Assembly (NCBI GenBank): GCA_044237765.1 | Contig: JBIIEQ010000084.1 | Location: 1-12,025 of the forward strand | Length of the DNA stretch: 12,025 bases | Direction: 5' to 3' | Source: UBA6136 sp044237765 | GTDB lineage: Bacteria; Pseudomonadota; Gammaproteobacteria; Methylococcales; Methylococcaceae | In this document: positions 1 through 6,290 of the stretch, one piece after another | Layout of the letters: each line of letters opens with the position of its first letter | Position numbering within the stretch: the first letter of the stretch is position 1 | Program-made: the position numbers and the translations under genes | Notes under the pieces: generated by a model | The model's database searches: none | Seen by the model: only the letters and a program-made list of their open reading frames with translations | What the model was told of the DNA's origin: nothing

Positions 1-56
1 CCGGACTGGAAGTTGGACAGGCCCGTGCTCGCCCACAGCTGAATCAAACCGTCCAT
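1..56 (-). CDS. oadB: Oxaloacetate decarboxylase beta subunit, N-terminal fragment (cut by window edge)
   Basis: Only 18 full codons lie in the window; the ATG is at 56-54 and the frame reads MDGLIQLWASTGLSNFQS. This resembles the start of OadB, the multi-spanning membrane subunit that decarboxylates carboxybiotin and couples this to Na+ export. The call rests mainly on position: it begins 8 bases after the oadA stop, and a GAGG Shine-Dalgarno sequence overlaps that stop codon (TGAGG), as expected for the third gene of a G-A-B operon. The rest of the gene lies to the left. Confidence 0.8.
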   Translation of the reverse strand, partial: MDGLIQLWASTGLSNFQS

Positions 57-64
57 TGTTTACC

Positions 65-1855
65 TCATTCCAGCGTAAGCAGATCGTCTTGGGAGGCCAC
101 GGTTTCCCCGACCTTGACGGTAATATTGGAGACAATTCCTCCCGTGCGGGTCCGGATTTCCGTCTCCATCTTCATGGCTTCCATGACGATAACCACGGTA
201 TTGGGCTCGACATGCTGACCGGGTGTCACATTGATGCGCAGGATATGGCCCGCCATGGGCGCCTTGACCACTTCACCCTCGCCCTTGCTGGCCTTACTGG
301 ATTCCATGGGTTTGGTCCCGGCCGCCGCAATATCTACCTTGTAGTTGCGCCCATTGATACTCATGATCCCGGCGCTGGGGGCCTCTACCCGATAGCTGCG
401 CCCGTTGACGGTGACATCGAACTCGCCGGCGGCAGTTTGCGCGGGAGCGGCCTCGGCCAGGGCATCGGCTTGCGGCGCCTGTTCAAAGGCGGCCGAGTTG
501 CCGCGATTCTGAAGAAACTTGAAGCCGATCTGCGGAAACAGGGCATACGTCAAAACATCGTCAATCTGGTTCTGAGCCAGCTTCACGCCATCCTTCTCGG
601 CCTGGGACTTCAGTTCGGCAGTCAACTTGTCGAGTTCCGGATCCAGCAAATCGGCTGGACGGCAGGTAATCGGCTTGTCGGACCCCAGCACCTTCTTTTG
701 CAGGGTCTTGTTGACCGGAGCCGGCGTAACCCCGTACTCGCCCCTCAGCACACCTTGTGTTTCCTTGGTGATGGATTTATAGCGTTCCCCCATCATTACA
801 TTGATGACGGCCTGGCTACCCACGATCTGCGAGGTGGGTGTCACCAGAGGGATATAGCCGAGGTCCTTGCGGACCTTGGGGATTTCCTTGAGCACCTCGT
901 CGAAGCGATCCAGGGCGCCCTGCTCCTTGAGCTGGCTTTCCATATTGGTGAGCATGCCACCCGGCACCTGGGCAACCAGGATGCGGCTATCCACACCCCG
1001 CAGACTTCCCTCAAACTTGGCATACCTCTTACGAACGTGACGGAAGTAGGCGGCGATTTCCTCCAGCAATTTCAGGTCCAGTCCCGTATCGCGCTCCTGA
1101 CCTTCAAGGGCCGCCACGACCGCCTCAGTCGCACTGTGGCCATAGGTCATACTCATCGAGGAGATGGCAGTATCGACATTGTCGATCCCGGCCTCGGCTG
1201 CCTTCATGATGGTAGCTGTGCTCAGCCCGGTGGTCGCATGGCACTGCATGTGGATCGGCACCTTGACCGCCTTCTTCAGGCGGGTAACCAGTTCAAAGGC
1301 CTCATAGGGCTTTAGCAGTCCTGCCATATCTTTGATGGCAATGGAATGCGAGCCCATGTCTTCGAGACGCTTGGCCAGATCAACCCACGTCTCGATGGTG
1401 TGGACCGGGCTCACTGTATAGGAAATGGTGCCCTGGGCATGCTTGCCATTGGCAATAGTTGCCCTGATGGCACGCTCGAAATTGCGTGGATCATTGACGG
1501 CATCAAAGATGCGGAACACATCCACCCCATTCACGGCGCAACGCTCGACAAATTTGTCGACCACATCATCAGCGTAATGACGGTATCCCAAAAGATTCTG
1601 CCCCCGTAACAACATCTGCAGCGGAGTCTTCGGCAAGGCTTTCTTCAGTTCGCGCAGTCGATCCCAGGGATCCTCGCCGAGATAGCGAATGCAGGCATCG
1701 AAGGTGGCCCCACCCCAGCTCTCTAGCGACCAGAAGCCCACCTTGTCCAGCTTGCCGCAAATCGGCAGCATGTCATCAATCCGCAGGCGAGTTGCCAGCA
1801 ACGACTGGTGCGCATCACGCAGCACCACATCGGTAATACCCAGAGGTTTAGCCAT
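65..1855 (-). CDS. oadA: Oxaloacetate decarboxylase alpha subunit (biotin carboxyltransferase)
   Basis: 596 residues, normal length for OadA. It transfers the carboxyl group of oxaloacetate to biotin, giving pyruvate, as the cytoplasmic part of the Na+-pumping OadGAB complex. An N-terminal TIM-barrel carboxyltransferase domain (about 5-265) carries RDAHQS (D14), IKDMAG (K175, the usual carboxylated lysine) and CHATTG near 205-210. It is followed by the conserved carboxylase domain (about 290-455), an Ala/Pro linker (about 456-478) and a C-terminal biotinyl domain with EAMKMET, where K562 is the biotin site. The start at 1855 is preferred over an in-frame upstream start (1888) because AAGGAT sits 5 bases before it and family members begin close to MxKPLxITDVVLRDAHQS. 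oadG lies 57 bases upstream and oadB 8 bases downstream. The same fold occurs in the pyruvate carboxylase B subunit, but the flanking oadG and oadB favour the decarboxylase. The position before Cys205 is Gln, not His (see findings). Confidence 0.95.
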   Translation of the reverse strand: MAKPLGITDVVLRDAHQSLLATRLRIDDMLPICGKLDKVGFWSLESWGGATFDACIRYLGEDPWDRLRELKKALPKTPLQMLLRGQNLLGYRHYADDVVDKFVERCAVNGVDVFRIFDAVNDPRNFERAIRATIANGKHAQGTISYTVSPVHTIETWVDLAKRLEDMGSHSIAIKDMAGLLKPYEAFELVTRLKKAVKVPIHMQCHATTGLSTATIMKAAEAGIDNVDTAISSMSMTYGHSATEAVVAALEGQERDTGLDLKLLEEIAAYFRHVRKRYAKFEGSLRGVDSRILVAQVPGGMLTNMESQLKEQGALDRFDEVLKEIPKVRKDLGYIPLVTPTSQIVGSQAVINVMMGERYKSITKETQGVLRGEYGVTPAPVNKTLQKKVLGSDKPITCRPADLLDPELDKLTAELKSQAEKDGVKLAQNQIDDVLTYALFPQIGFKFLQNRGNSAAFEQAPQADALAEAAPAQTAAGEFDVTVNGRSYRVEAPSAGIMSINGRNYKVDIAAAGTKPMESSKASKGEGEVVKAPMAGHILRINVTPGQHVEPNTVVIVMEAMKMETEIRTRTGGIVSNITVKVGETVASQDDLLTLE

Positions 1856-1912
1856 AGTCGATCCTTGTGTTTGTCTACTTGACCGCAAGCGAGAAGGGAA
1901 TCGTCATGCGCG

Positions 1913-2152
1913 CTAGGGAAGGCGGTGCCGTTGCAGGGCCGCTGCAATCACAGCCACGAGTTCGGCTTCATCAGGCTCCACCGCCAATCCGGCGCGACGG
2001 TTTTGCTCCGGCTGGGGATTCACCGACTGCACCAACCGGGCCGTGATGCCGATGATCCAGACCAGCAAGGCCAGGAACAGGAAGACGATCCCCATGCCGG
2101 TAATCATCAGCTTGAGACCGGGAAGCAACATGTCTGCGAGAGAAGGTTCCAT
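1913..2152 (-). CDS. oadG: Oxaloacetate decarboxylase gamma subunit
   Basis: 79 residues, the usual size for OadG. One membrane segment (about 15-38, running MITGMGIVFLFLALLVWIIG) is followed by a short polar, acidic cytoplasmic tail. The MxxTGMGxVFLFL pattern in the membrane helix is typical of the family. OadG anchors and assembles the alpha subunit onto the membrane beta subunit. It is the first gene of the minus-strand oadGAB operon, 57 bases ahead of oadA. No good Shine-Dalgarno sequence is visible before the ATG at 2152; a second in-frame ATG (residue 8) is no better, so the exact start is a little uncertain. Confidence 0.88.
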   Translation of the reverse strand: MEPSLADMLLPGLKLMITGMGIVFLFLALLVWIIGITARLVQSVNPQPEQNRRAGLAVEPDEAELVAVIAAALQRHRLP

Positions 2153-2204
2153 ATCGGGTCTGGTCGTTAACAGGGAGGGCCGAGGCTCGAAGAGTGGGCT
2201 GGCT

Positions 2205-2233
2205 ATAATAATTCGGCACCCCCGGAAAGTCGA
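2205..2233 (-). promoter_or_regulatory. Candidate sigma-70 promoter of oadGAB
   Basis: On the minus strand TCGACT (2233-2228; 4 of 6 matches to TTGACA) is followed after 17 bases by TATTAT (2210-2205; 5 of 6 matches to TATAAT). Transcription would begin near 2197, leaving a leader of about 45 bases before oadG. Spacing and position are right, but this is only a pattern match. Confidence 0.45.
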
Positions 2234-2317
2234 ACCGGAGCCTTGGCCAGCGCAAGCTACCCTCAGGCAAGATGGCAGCCATTAGGACGAGGGAAGATCC
2301 AGGAAGATTGTCTCCTG

Positions 2318-2509
2318 TTATCTTTCTGATCGCGCATTTCTGCACCGCTTGCGACCGCGTCTTTTTGCAGCCGCGCAGGCTTTCAATGCCTTACCCACTC
2401 CAACCAAGATAATAAGAAAGGCCAGATAAAAACAGGTCAGCGAGGCCACCTCAAAAAATGTACCCACCTCGGGCGGTACATGCCAGTTCAATGCCTTAGT
2501 GTGTGCCAT
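2318..2509 (-). CDS. Possible small single-span membrane protein, function unknown
   Basis: An open frame of 63 codons starts with ATG at 2509. An in-frame TGA lies three codons upstream, so the start cannot be further 5'. The predicted protein has a short polar N-terminus, one hydrophobic segment (about 20-42, VASLTCFYLAFLIILVGVG) and a very basic tail rich in Arg, Lys and Cys. That arrangement suggests N-out/C-in topology. It reads in the same direction as oadGAB and ends 165 bases before oadG, but a separate promoter candidate lies in the gap, so co-transcription is doubtful. The ribosome site is weak. I do not recognise a family. The clean hydrophobic helix followed by positive charges argues for a real gene, but a chance frame cannot be excluded. 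Confidence 0.4.
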   Translation of the reverse strand: MAHTKALNWHVPPEVGTFFEVASLTCFYLAFLIILVGVGKALKACAAAKRRGRKRCRNARSER

Positions 2510-2739
2510 GGCCCGTCAAGCTAAATCAGGTCAGTGAAAGCCACTTTGCAACACCCGAAGCCGCGCTCAAGTGATGAGGCTATTTTTCACTTTTACCCGG
2601 GGTCCACCCATGGGAATTTTTCCTTAATTCGCAAATAGCCTGGATGGAATCTTGACCATGAGGGAGTCGTCTCCTAGGCTGAAAGCCGTCGAGAGGTTTT
2701 TCTGACCCATCGTTCACCGACTCATTGAGATAAATACCC
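2510..2739. other. Divergent intergenic region ahead of the PepSY-kinase operon
   Basis: About 230 bases with no convincing gene. It separates the minus-strand small frame and oad operon from the plus-strand regulatory operon. It holds a cluster of short palindromes (CCCGGG at 2598-2603 region, CCCATGGG near 2608-2615, GGAG-TCGT-CTCC at 2663-2674) and the promoter candidate listed separately. The palindromes could be regulator sites, but none matches a motif I know. Confidence 0.5.
2652..2680 (+). promoter_or_regulatory. Candidate promoter of the PepSY-kinase-regulator operon
   Basis: TTGACC (2652-2657; 5 of 6 matches to the -35 consensus) is followed after exactly 17 bases by TAGGCT (2675-2680; 3 of 6 matches to the -10 consensus). 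A good -35 with a poor -10 is common at promoters that need an activator. The spacer contains an inverted repeat GGAG-TCGT-CTCC (2663-2674). Start of transcription would fall near 2687, about 50 bases before the PepSY gene. Confidence 0.35.
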
Positions 2740-3258
2740 ATGAAAAAGCTGATCCCTTTAGTCTGCGTAATACTCCAAGCCAATCCGGCGCTTGCTCAGC
2801 CAGTCCCGCCACCCAGCAACAAAGTCAGCATGGAGACCTGCCTTCAGGCTGCCCGAGCCAAACTGGAGGGTGATGTGGTCAAGCTGGAATTAAAGACTGA
2901 GCGTGGCGTCCCCACCTATGAATTCGAGATAGAGGGCAAGGAGCGGACGATGGAATTCGAGTGCGACGCGAATACCGGCCTGATCACTGAGGAGGAACAG
3001 GAAGTCGAGAGTCCGGAACATCCCGCGTTCAAATCCAAAGCAAAAATCAGTCTGAAACAAGCTCATGAGATCGCCCTTAAAGCCCATCCCGGCAAAATCG
3101 TCGAAGCCGAGTTTGAAATCGAATCAAATGGCAACCCCTCCTATGAATTCGACATCGAAAAGGCCGACGGTAGCGAAGCCAAACTGGAAGTCGATGCCGT
3201 GACCGGGGGGATTGTGGAGGATGATGAGCAGGAGATTTATCAAATCGGCAAGGAATAA
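2740..3258 (+). CDS. Secreted acidic tandem-PepSY protein, LanPepSY-like
   Basis: 172 residues. A signal peptide (MKKLIPLVCVILQANPALA, cleavage probably after A19) sends it to the periplasm. The mature part holds two PepSY repeats, about 31-87 and 104-165. Each has a helix of the CLQAARAKL or LKQAHEIALKA type, a PxYEFxIE strand (YEFEIEG, YEFDIEK) and a D-A-x-TG hairpin (DANTG, DAVTG) followed by an acidic run (EEEQEVE, EDDEQE). By hand count about 36 of 153 mature residues are Asp/Glu against about 17 Lys/Arg. C34 and C75 could form a disulfide. Two PepSY domains, periplasmic location, small size and strong acidity match LanPepSY, a lanthanide-binding protein of methylotrophs. Homology to it is inferred, and other two-PepSY proteins sit beside ordinary two-component systems. 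The gene lies 47 bases before a MoxY-type kinase and probably shares its transcript. The ribosome site is only GAG at about -14, hence weak. Confidence 0.8.
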   Translation: MKKLIPLVCVILQANPALAQPVPPPSNKVSMETCLQAARAKLEGDVVKLELKTERGVPTYEFEIEGKERTMEFECDANTGLITEEEQEVESPEHPAFKSKAKISLKQAHEIALKAHPGKIVEAEFEIESNGNPSYEFDIEKADGSEAKLEVDAVTGGIVEDDEQEIYQIGKE

Positions 3259-3305
3259 CCGAACACCCGCCATCAACGCCCTGTTTGCCAACTCGCCATT
3301 TCATC

Positions 3306-4634
3306 ATGAGATCGAAGCTCAGCCTTCGTACGCGGCTAAACCTGCTGATTGGCTTGACCATGGCGTTGATTTTGGTAATCGGCTTCCTGTTTGCGGTTCA
3401 TGATGCCCGGCAATCGGTGCGCAATGAGGCCGAGTCTAGCGTTCGATTGACGCTGGGCCTGATCGAAACGGCACTGGTCGGCGAGAGCCTTCACGCACTC
3501 TCACTGTCCGACTGGATGGAACGACTGGCCAAGCTCGATAAGACGCGTCACCTTAAAATCACGGTGGGCGGCGATTTCCCTGCCGCACCCCTCCCTACCC
3601 GCCGCCGCGAAGCCGCCAGCCCGGTGCCTGGTTGGTTCAGATGGGCCGTCGCGCCGGAACCCGTGGTGGTGGAGCGTCGACTCAATCAGCCGGGCAAATC
3701 GCCCATAAGCATCCGCATTGCTGCCAACGCGGATGACGAAATCATGGAGGCCTGGTCGGAAACGCGCGGCTTTCTCCTTCTCCTCATCGCCTTGGCCGCT
3801 TCGATTTATGCCCTGATTCATTTCACGGTAGGTCACGCCTTCGGGCCGGTAGAGATCATGCTCATGGGGCTTGAAAAGATCGAAAGAGGTGAGTTTGACG
3901 ATCGTTTGCCCTCATTTTCGTTACCCGAAATGGACCGCCTGTCGGGCGGCATCAATCATTTGGCGGAAACCCTGAGTAAGGCTCGAAGTGAGAATGTGGC
4001 GCTCACCCGACATTCCCTGGCCATCCAGGAGGAAGAGCGGCGGATACTGGCTCAGGAAGTTCACGACGAATTCGGCCAATGCCTGACCGCCATCAAGCTG
4101 CTCGGTGCCAGCCTCCGAAAACCGGTTGAGAGCCCTACCCCGGCGGCGAATCAAATCATCGAGCTTTGCGACCGGCTATTTCATGTCGTCAAAAACATGA
4201 TGCGACGTTTGCGGCCGATGTCGCTCGAAGATCTGGGGCTGGCCGCCGCGCTGCAGGATCTAATTGAACAGTGGCAGAGCAGCCACCCCGAAATGGAATT
4301 TAATCTTGAATGTGACCCGAACATCAAACAGATTCGCGCCGACGTCGCCCTGCAGATTTTTCGGCTGGCTCAGGAGGGACTCACCAATATGGTCAGGCAT
4401 GCAAACGCCCGTCAGGGGTGGCTATCCTTGCAGCTTCCTGCTTCACGGATGATCGAGATGACCATGCGTGATGATGGCCAGGGTTTCGACCCCCGCAATC
4501 ACGCCAAGGGCTTTGGCCTGAATGGCATGAGGGAACGGGTCTCGAGCCTGGGTGGTCGCTTCGCGCTGGAGACCCGTCCCGGCGAGGGTCTTATCCTCCG
4601 CATTCTGATTCCCTGCAGCGAGTCGGGCCCATGA
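3306..4634 (+). CDS. mxaY: MoxY/MxaY-type membrane sensor histidine kinase
   Basis: 442 residues. Two membrane helices (about 12-31 and 156-176) bracket a periplasmic domain of about 120 residues resembling the LapD/MoxY N-terminal domain (RTRLNLLIGLTMALILVIGF then AVHDARQSVRNEAES). Next come a HAMP segment (about 177-230), a HisKA_3 dimerisation domain with EEERRILAQEVHDEFGQ (H253 is the predicted phosphorylated His) and an HATPase domain with RLAQEGLTNMVRHA (N361), DDGQGF (389-394) and GFGLNGMRERV (402-412). This is the NarX/UhpB class. MoxY/MxaY kinases control methanol-dehydrogenase genes, and in a methanotroph MxaY acts in the lanthanide switch. The nearby mxa operon supports that role, but the signal sensed is inferred. 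ATG 3306 is preferred because the hydrophobic N-terminus follows at once; a TTG at 3285 would add seven residues. Neither has a clear ribosome site. The stop overlaps the next gene (ATGA). Confidence 0.85.
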   Translation: MRSKLSLRTRLNLLIGLTMALILVIGFLFAVHDARQSVRNEAESSVRLTLGLIETALVGESLHALSLSDWMERLAKLDKTRHLKITVGGDFPAAPLPTRRREAASPVPGWFRWAVAPEPVVVERRLNQPGKSPISIRIAANADDEIMEAWSETRGFLLLLIALAASIYALIHFTVGHAFGPVEIMLMGLEKIERGEFDDRLPSFSLPEMDRLSGGINHLAETLSKARSENVALTRHSLAIQEEERRILAQEVHDEFGQCLTAIKLLGASLRKPVESPTPAANQIIELCDRLFHVVKNMMRRLRPMSLEDLGLAAALQDLIEQWQSSHPEMEFNLECDPNIKQIRADVALQIFRLAQEGLTNMVRHANARQGWLSLQLPASRMIEMTMRDDGQGFDPRNHAKGFGLNGMRERVSSLGGRFALETRPGEGLILRILIPCSESGP

Positions 4635-5329
4635 GTTCACCCGTCCGCATCCTGCTGGTGGATGACCATGCCGTGGTCCGGGCCGGCTACAAACTCCTGC
4701 TGAGTCAGACCGAGGGTCTTGAGGTGATCGCCGAGGCAGCGACCGGTGAAGAGGGTTGTGAAAAGTACGCCAGACAGCGACCGGACCTGGTCATCATGGA
4801 TTTGAATCTTCCTGGTTTTGGCGGGCTTGAAGCGATCCGGCGCATTATCCACCGCGATCGGCAGGCAAGGATCCTAGTGTTCAGCATTCACGACGAGGGC
4901 GTTTACGTCAGCCGGGCGCTGGATGCTGGCGCGCTGGGTTATCTTTGCAAAAGCAGCCACCCCGAAGTGCTGGTGGAAGCCGTGCTTGCCTGCAGTCGCG
5001 GAGTGACATTCATCGACCCGAATCTGAATATCCAGTCCACTGCCACACGAGGAAAAACTCCCCCCACACAGGACCCCATCGCCGGATTGACGCCCCGGGA
5101 GTTCGACATCTTCTGCCTGATGGCCCAGGGTCACAGTGTCCGCGACACCGCGACAGCGCTGAGCATCAGCGTCAAAACGGTGGGCAACTACGTCACCATC
5201 ATCAAGGAAAAACTGGGAGTGAGCACCAATACCGAACTGGTCAAGCTGGCTTACGAACATCGATTACTGACACCGGGACAACTCACCGAGGATCAAACCC
5301 ACCCTGAGCAGTCGGACTCATGCCTGTGA
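4631..5329 (+). CDS. NarL/LuxR-family response regulator, partner of the preceding kinase (MoxX/MxaB-like)
   Basis: 232 residues. The receiver domain (about 5-120) has the acidic pair DD11-12, phospho-acceptor D57 in VIMDLNLPG, S85 and K107. A LuxR-type helix-turn-helix (about 152-212, from LTPREFDIFCLMAQGHS to SVKTVGNYVTIIKEKLGVSTN) binds DNA. A polar C-terminal tail of about 20 residues follows. Its ATG overlaps the kinase stop (ATGA at 4631-4634), so the two are translationally coupled and almost certainly form one phosphorelay. By position and family it is comparable to MoxX of Paracoccus and MxaB of methylotrophs, which activate mxa transcription. I leave the symbol blank because two related regulators lie side by side and the sequence does not say which is the orthologue. 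Confidence 0.88.
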   Translation: MSSPVRILLVDDHAVVRAGYKLLLSQTEGLEVIAEAATGEEGCEKYARQRPDLVIMDLNLPGFGGLEAIRRIIHRDRQARILVFSIHDEGVYVSRALDAGALGYLCKSSHPEVLVEAVLACSRGVTFIDPNLNIQSTATRGKTPPTQDPIAGLTPREFDIFCLMAQGHSVRDTATALSISVKTVGNYVTIIKEKLGVSTNTELVKLAYEHRLLTPGQLTEDQTHPEQSDSCL

Positions 5330-5348
5330 CTACCTCATTTCAGGAACT

Positions 5349-5361
5349 TTTCCTAGGGAAA
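5349..5361. promoter_or_regulatory. Short palindrome upstream of the second regulator gene
   Basis: TTTCC-TAG-GGAAA is a perfect inverted repeat with 5-base arms, 66 bases before the ATG of the second regulator, in a 97-base gap. It could be a regulator-binding site or part of a weak terminator after the first regulator, but no T run follows it. No clear -35/-10 pair is visible in the gap. Confidence 0.25.
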
Positions 5362-5426
5362 CGACCGGCTCATTAAACTCGGTCAAGGGGTTTCCATAGA
5401 CATCAAGATACCGATGAACAGCCGCA

Positions 5427-6080
5427 ATGAATAAGCCAATTACTTCAGTCATGCTGGTTGACGATCACGCCGTCGTCAGGGCCGGTTATCGCATGCTGCT
5501 CGCTCAATCCGACAAGATTAACGTGCTATGCGAAGCCGCCAGCGGAGAGGAAGCCTGTCAGCTCTACCACGAGCGAAAGCCCAGAGTCATCATCATGGAT
5601 TTGAATCTGCCTGGTATCGGCGGACTTGCCGCAACGCGAAGGATACTGGCTCGAGATCCGTCGGCCAGGATTCTGATTTTCAGCATGTACGATGAAACCG
5701 TATATGTGAATAGAGCCCTAGAAACTGGAGCAAAAGGGTATATAACCAAAAGCAGCGCACCCGAATTGCTCGTGGAGGCCGTTCTAAGAACCAGCAATAA
5801 TGAAACCTACATTGAACCGGAACTGGCACAAAGACTAGTTGTCCAGCGTTACTCCAAGGAGGATGATTCCATATCGGTGCTTAACACGCTCACCGCAAGG
5901 GAGTTTGATGTATTTTGTTTGCTTGCTCGCGGTTACAGTACTCGACAAGCGGCGGATGAGTTGAAGCTCGGATTCAAGACGGCCTCCAATTATGCTTCCC
6001 TGATCAAGGAAAAGCTGAATGTCGGTACTAATTCCGATCTGGTTCTGATTGCCTTACAGCATGGCATAGTCCGGTTTTAA
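5427..6080 (+). CDS. Second NarL/LuxR-family response regulator, without its own kinase (MxaB-like)
   Basis: 217 residues with the same architecture as the gene before it. The receiver has DD12-13, phospho-acceptor D58 in IIMDLNLPG, S86 and K108. The LuxR-type DNA-binding domain (about 153-213) runs from LTAREFDVFCLLARGYS to FKTASNYASLIKEKLNVGTN. The two regulators share long identical blocks (LVDDHAVVRAGY, MDLNLPG, IKEKL), so they arose by duplication, but linkers and recognition helix differ. It lies 97 bases downstream of the first regulator and is visibly richer in A/T at third codon positions, which hints at a different age or selection. It may accept phosphate from the same kinase or act without it. 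It ends 12 bases before the terminator-like hairpin and faces pqqA-mxa. No good ribosome site precedes the ATG. Confidence 0.87.
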   Translation: MNKPITSVMLVDDHAVVRAGYRMLLAQSDKINVLCEAASGEEACQLYHERKPRVIIMDLNLPGIGGLAATRRILARDPSARILIFSMYDETVYVNRALETGAKGYITKSSAPELLVEAVLRTSNNETYIEPELAQRLVVQRYSKEDDSISVLNTLTAREFDVFCLLARGYSTRQAADELKLGFKTASNYASLIKEKLNVGTNSDLVLIALQHGIVRF

Positions 6081-6091
6081 TCGGGATAAAG

Positions 6092-6125
6092 AAAAAGGGG
6101 CGACCGTTATTGGCAACCCCTTTAT
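6092..6125. terminator. Rho-independent terminator between converging transcripts
   Basis: AAAGGGG (6094-6100) pairs with CCCCTTT (6117-6123); CC and GG at 6104-6105 and 6111-6112 region can add an inner pair across a small bulge. Read on the minus strand, the stem runs straight into TTTTTCTTTATC, a proper U-tract, so it should stop pqqA/mxa transcripts. On the plus strand the tail (TTTATAT) is weaker but may also stop the regulator operon. Confidence 0.7.
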
Positions 6126-6137
6126 ATCCAAATTAAC

Positions 6138-6212
6138 TCAACGATTCAGGATATACATCGTGACCTCGAAGCCAAAGCGCATATCCTTGTAGACAGGTTT
6201 TTCCCAAATCAT
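6138..6212 (-). CDS. pqqA: PqqA, peptide precursor of pyrroloquinoline quinone
   Basis: A 24-codon gene whose peptide begins MIWEKPVYKDMRFGFEV and ends TMYILNR. It has the hallmark E-V-T-M-Y core: the conserved Glu (residue 16) and Tyr (residue 20), three residues apart, are cross-linked by the radical-SAM enzyme PqqE with PqqD and become PQQ, the redox cofactor of methanol dehydrogenase. Length and the FGFEVTMY block match known PqqA. A strong Shine-Dalgarno (AAAGGAG, 6224-6218) lies 5 bases before the ATG at 6212. The gene stands 138 bases downstream of mxaD on the same strand and is followed by a terminator, with no pqqB after it. The other PQQ genes must lie elsewhere, and this may be an extra copy. 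Placing the cofactor precursor at the end of the mxa operon would tie its supply to the enzyme. Confidence 0.93.
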   Translation of the reverse strand: MIWEKPVYKDMRFGFEVTMYILNR

Positions 6213-6242
6213 AGTTTCTCCTTTACTTTTTTAACGAAAGTC

Positions 6243-6290
6243 GCCCACTTGGGCACTCGAATCATAATAAGATCGCGGATCACTTGATAC
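6243..6290 (-). promoter_or_regulatory. pqqA leader: weak promoter match and small hairpin
   Basis: In the 138 bases between mxaD and pqqA, TATGAT (6266-6261; 5 of 6 matches to the -10 consensus) lies 18 bases after GTATCA (6290-6285; 3 of 6 matches to the -35). Just downstream, GCCC-AAGT-GGGC (6254-6243) can fold into a short hairpin some 30 bases before pqqA. This could be a separate promoter, or a processing/stabilising site on an mxa transcript. Evidence is weak. Confidence 0.25.

Noticed and set aside
56..1315. Long open frame of 419 codons on the plus strand
   Set aside because: It lies wholly antisense to oadA, whose protein is unmistakable. The predicted product is His/Gly/Leu rich without known motifs, as expected from the complement of a GC-rich gene.
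1971..2345. 124-codon minus-strand frame across the oad promoter region
   Set aside because: It overlaps oadG in another frame, lacks a ribosome site and its product has no recognisable features.
2580..2783. 67-codon minus-strand frame overlapping the start of the PepSY gene
   Set aside because: It runs over the promoter and signal peptide of a well-supported gene, and its product has no motif.
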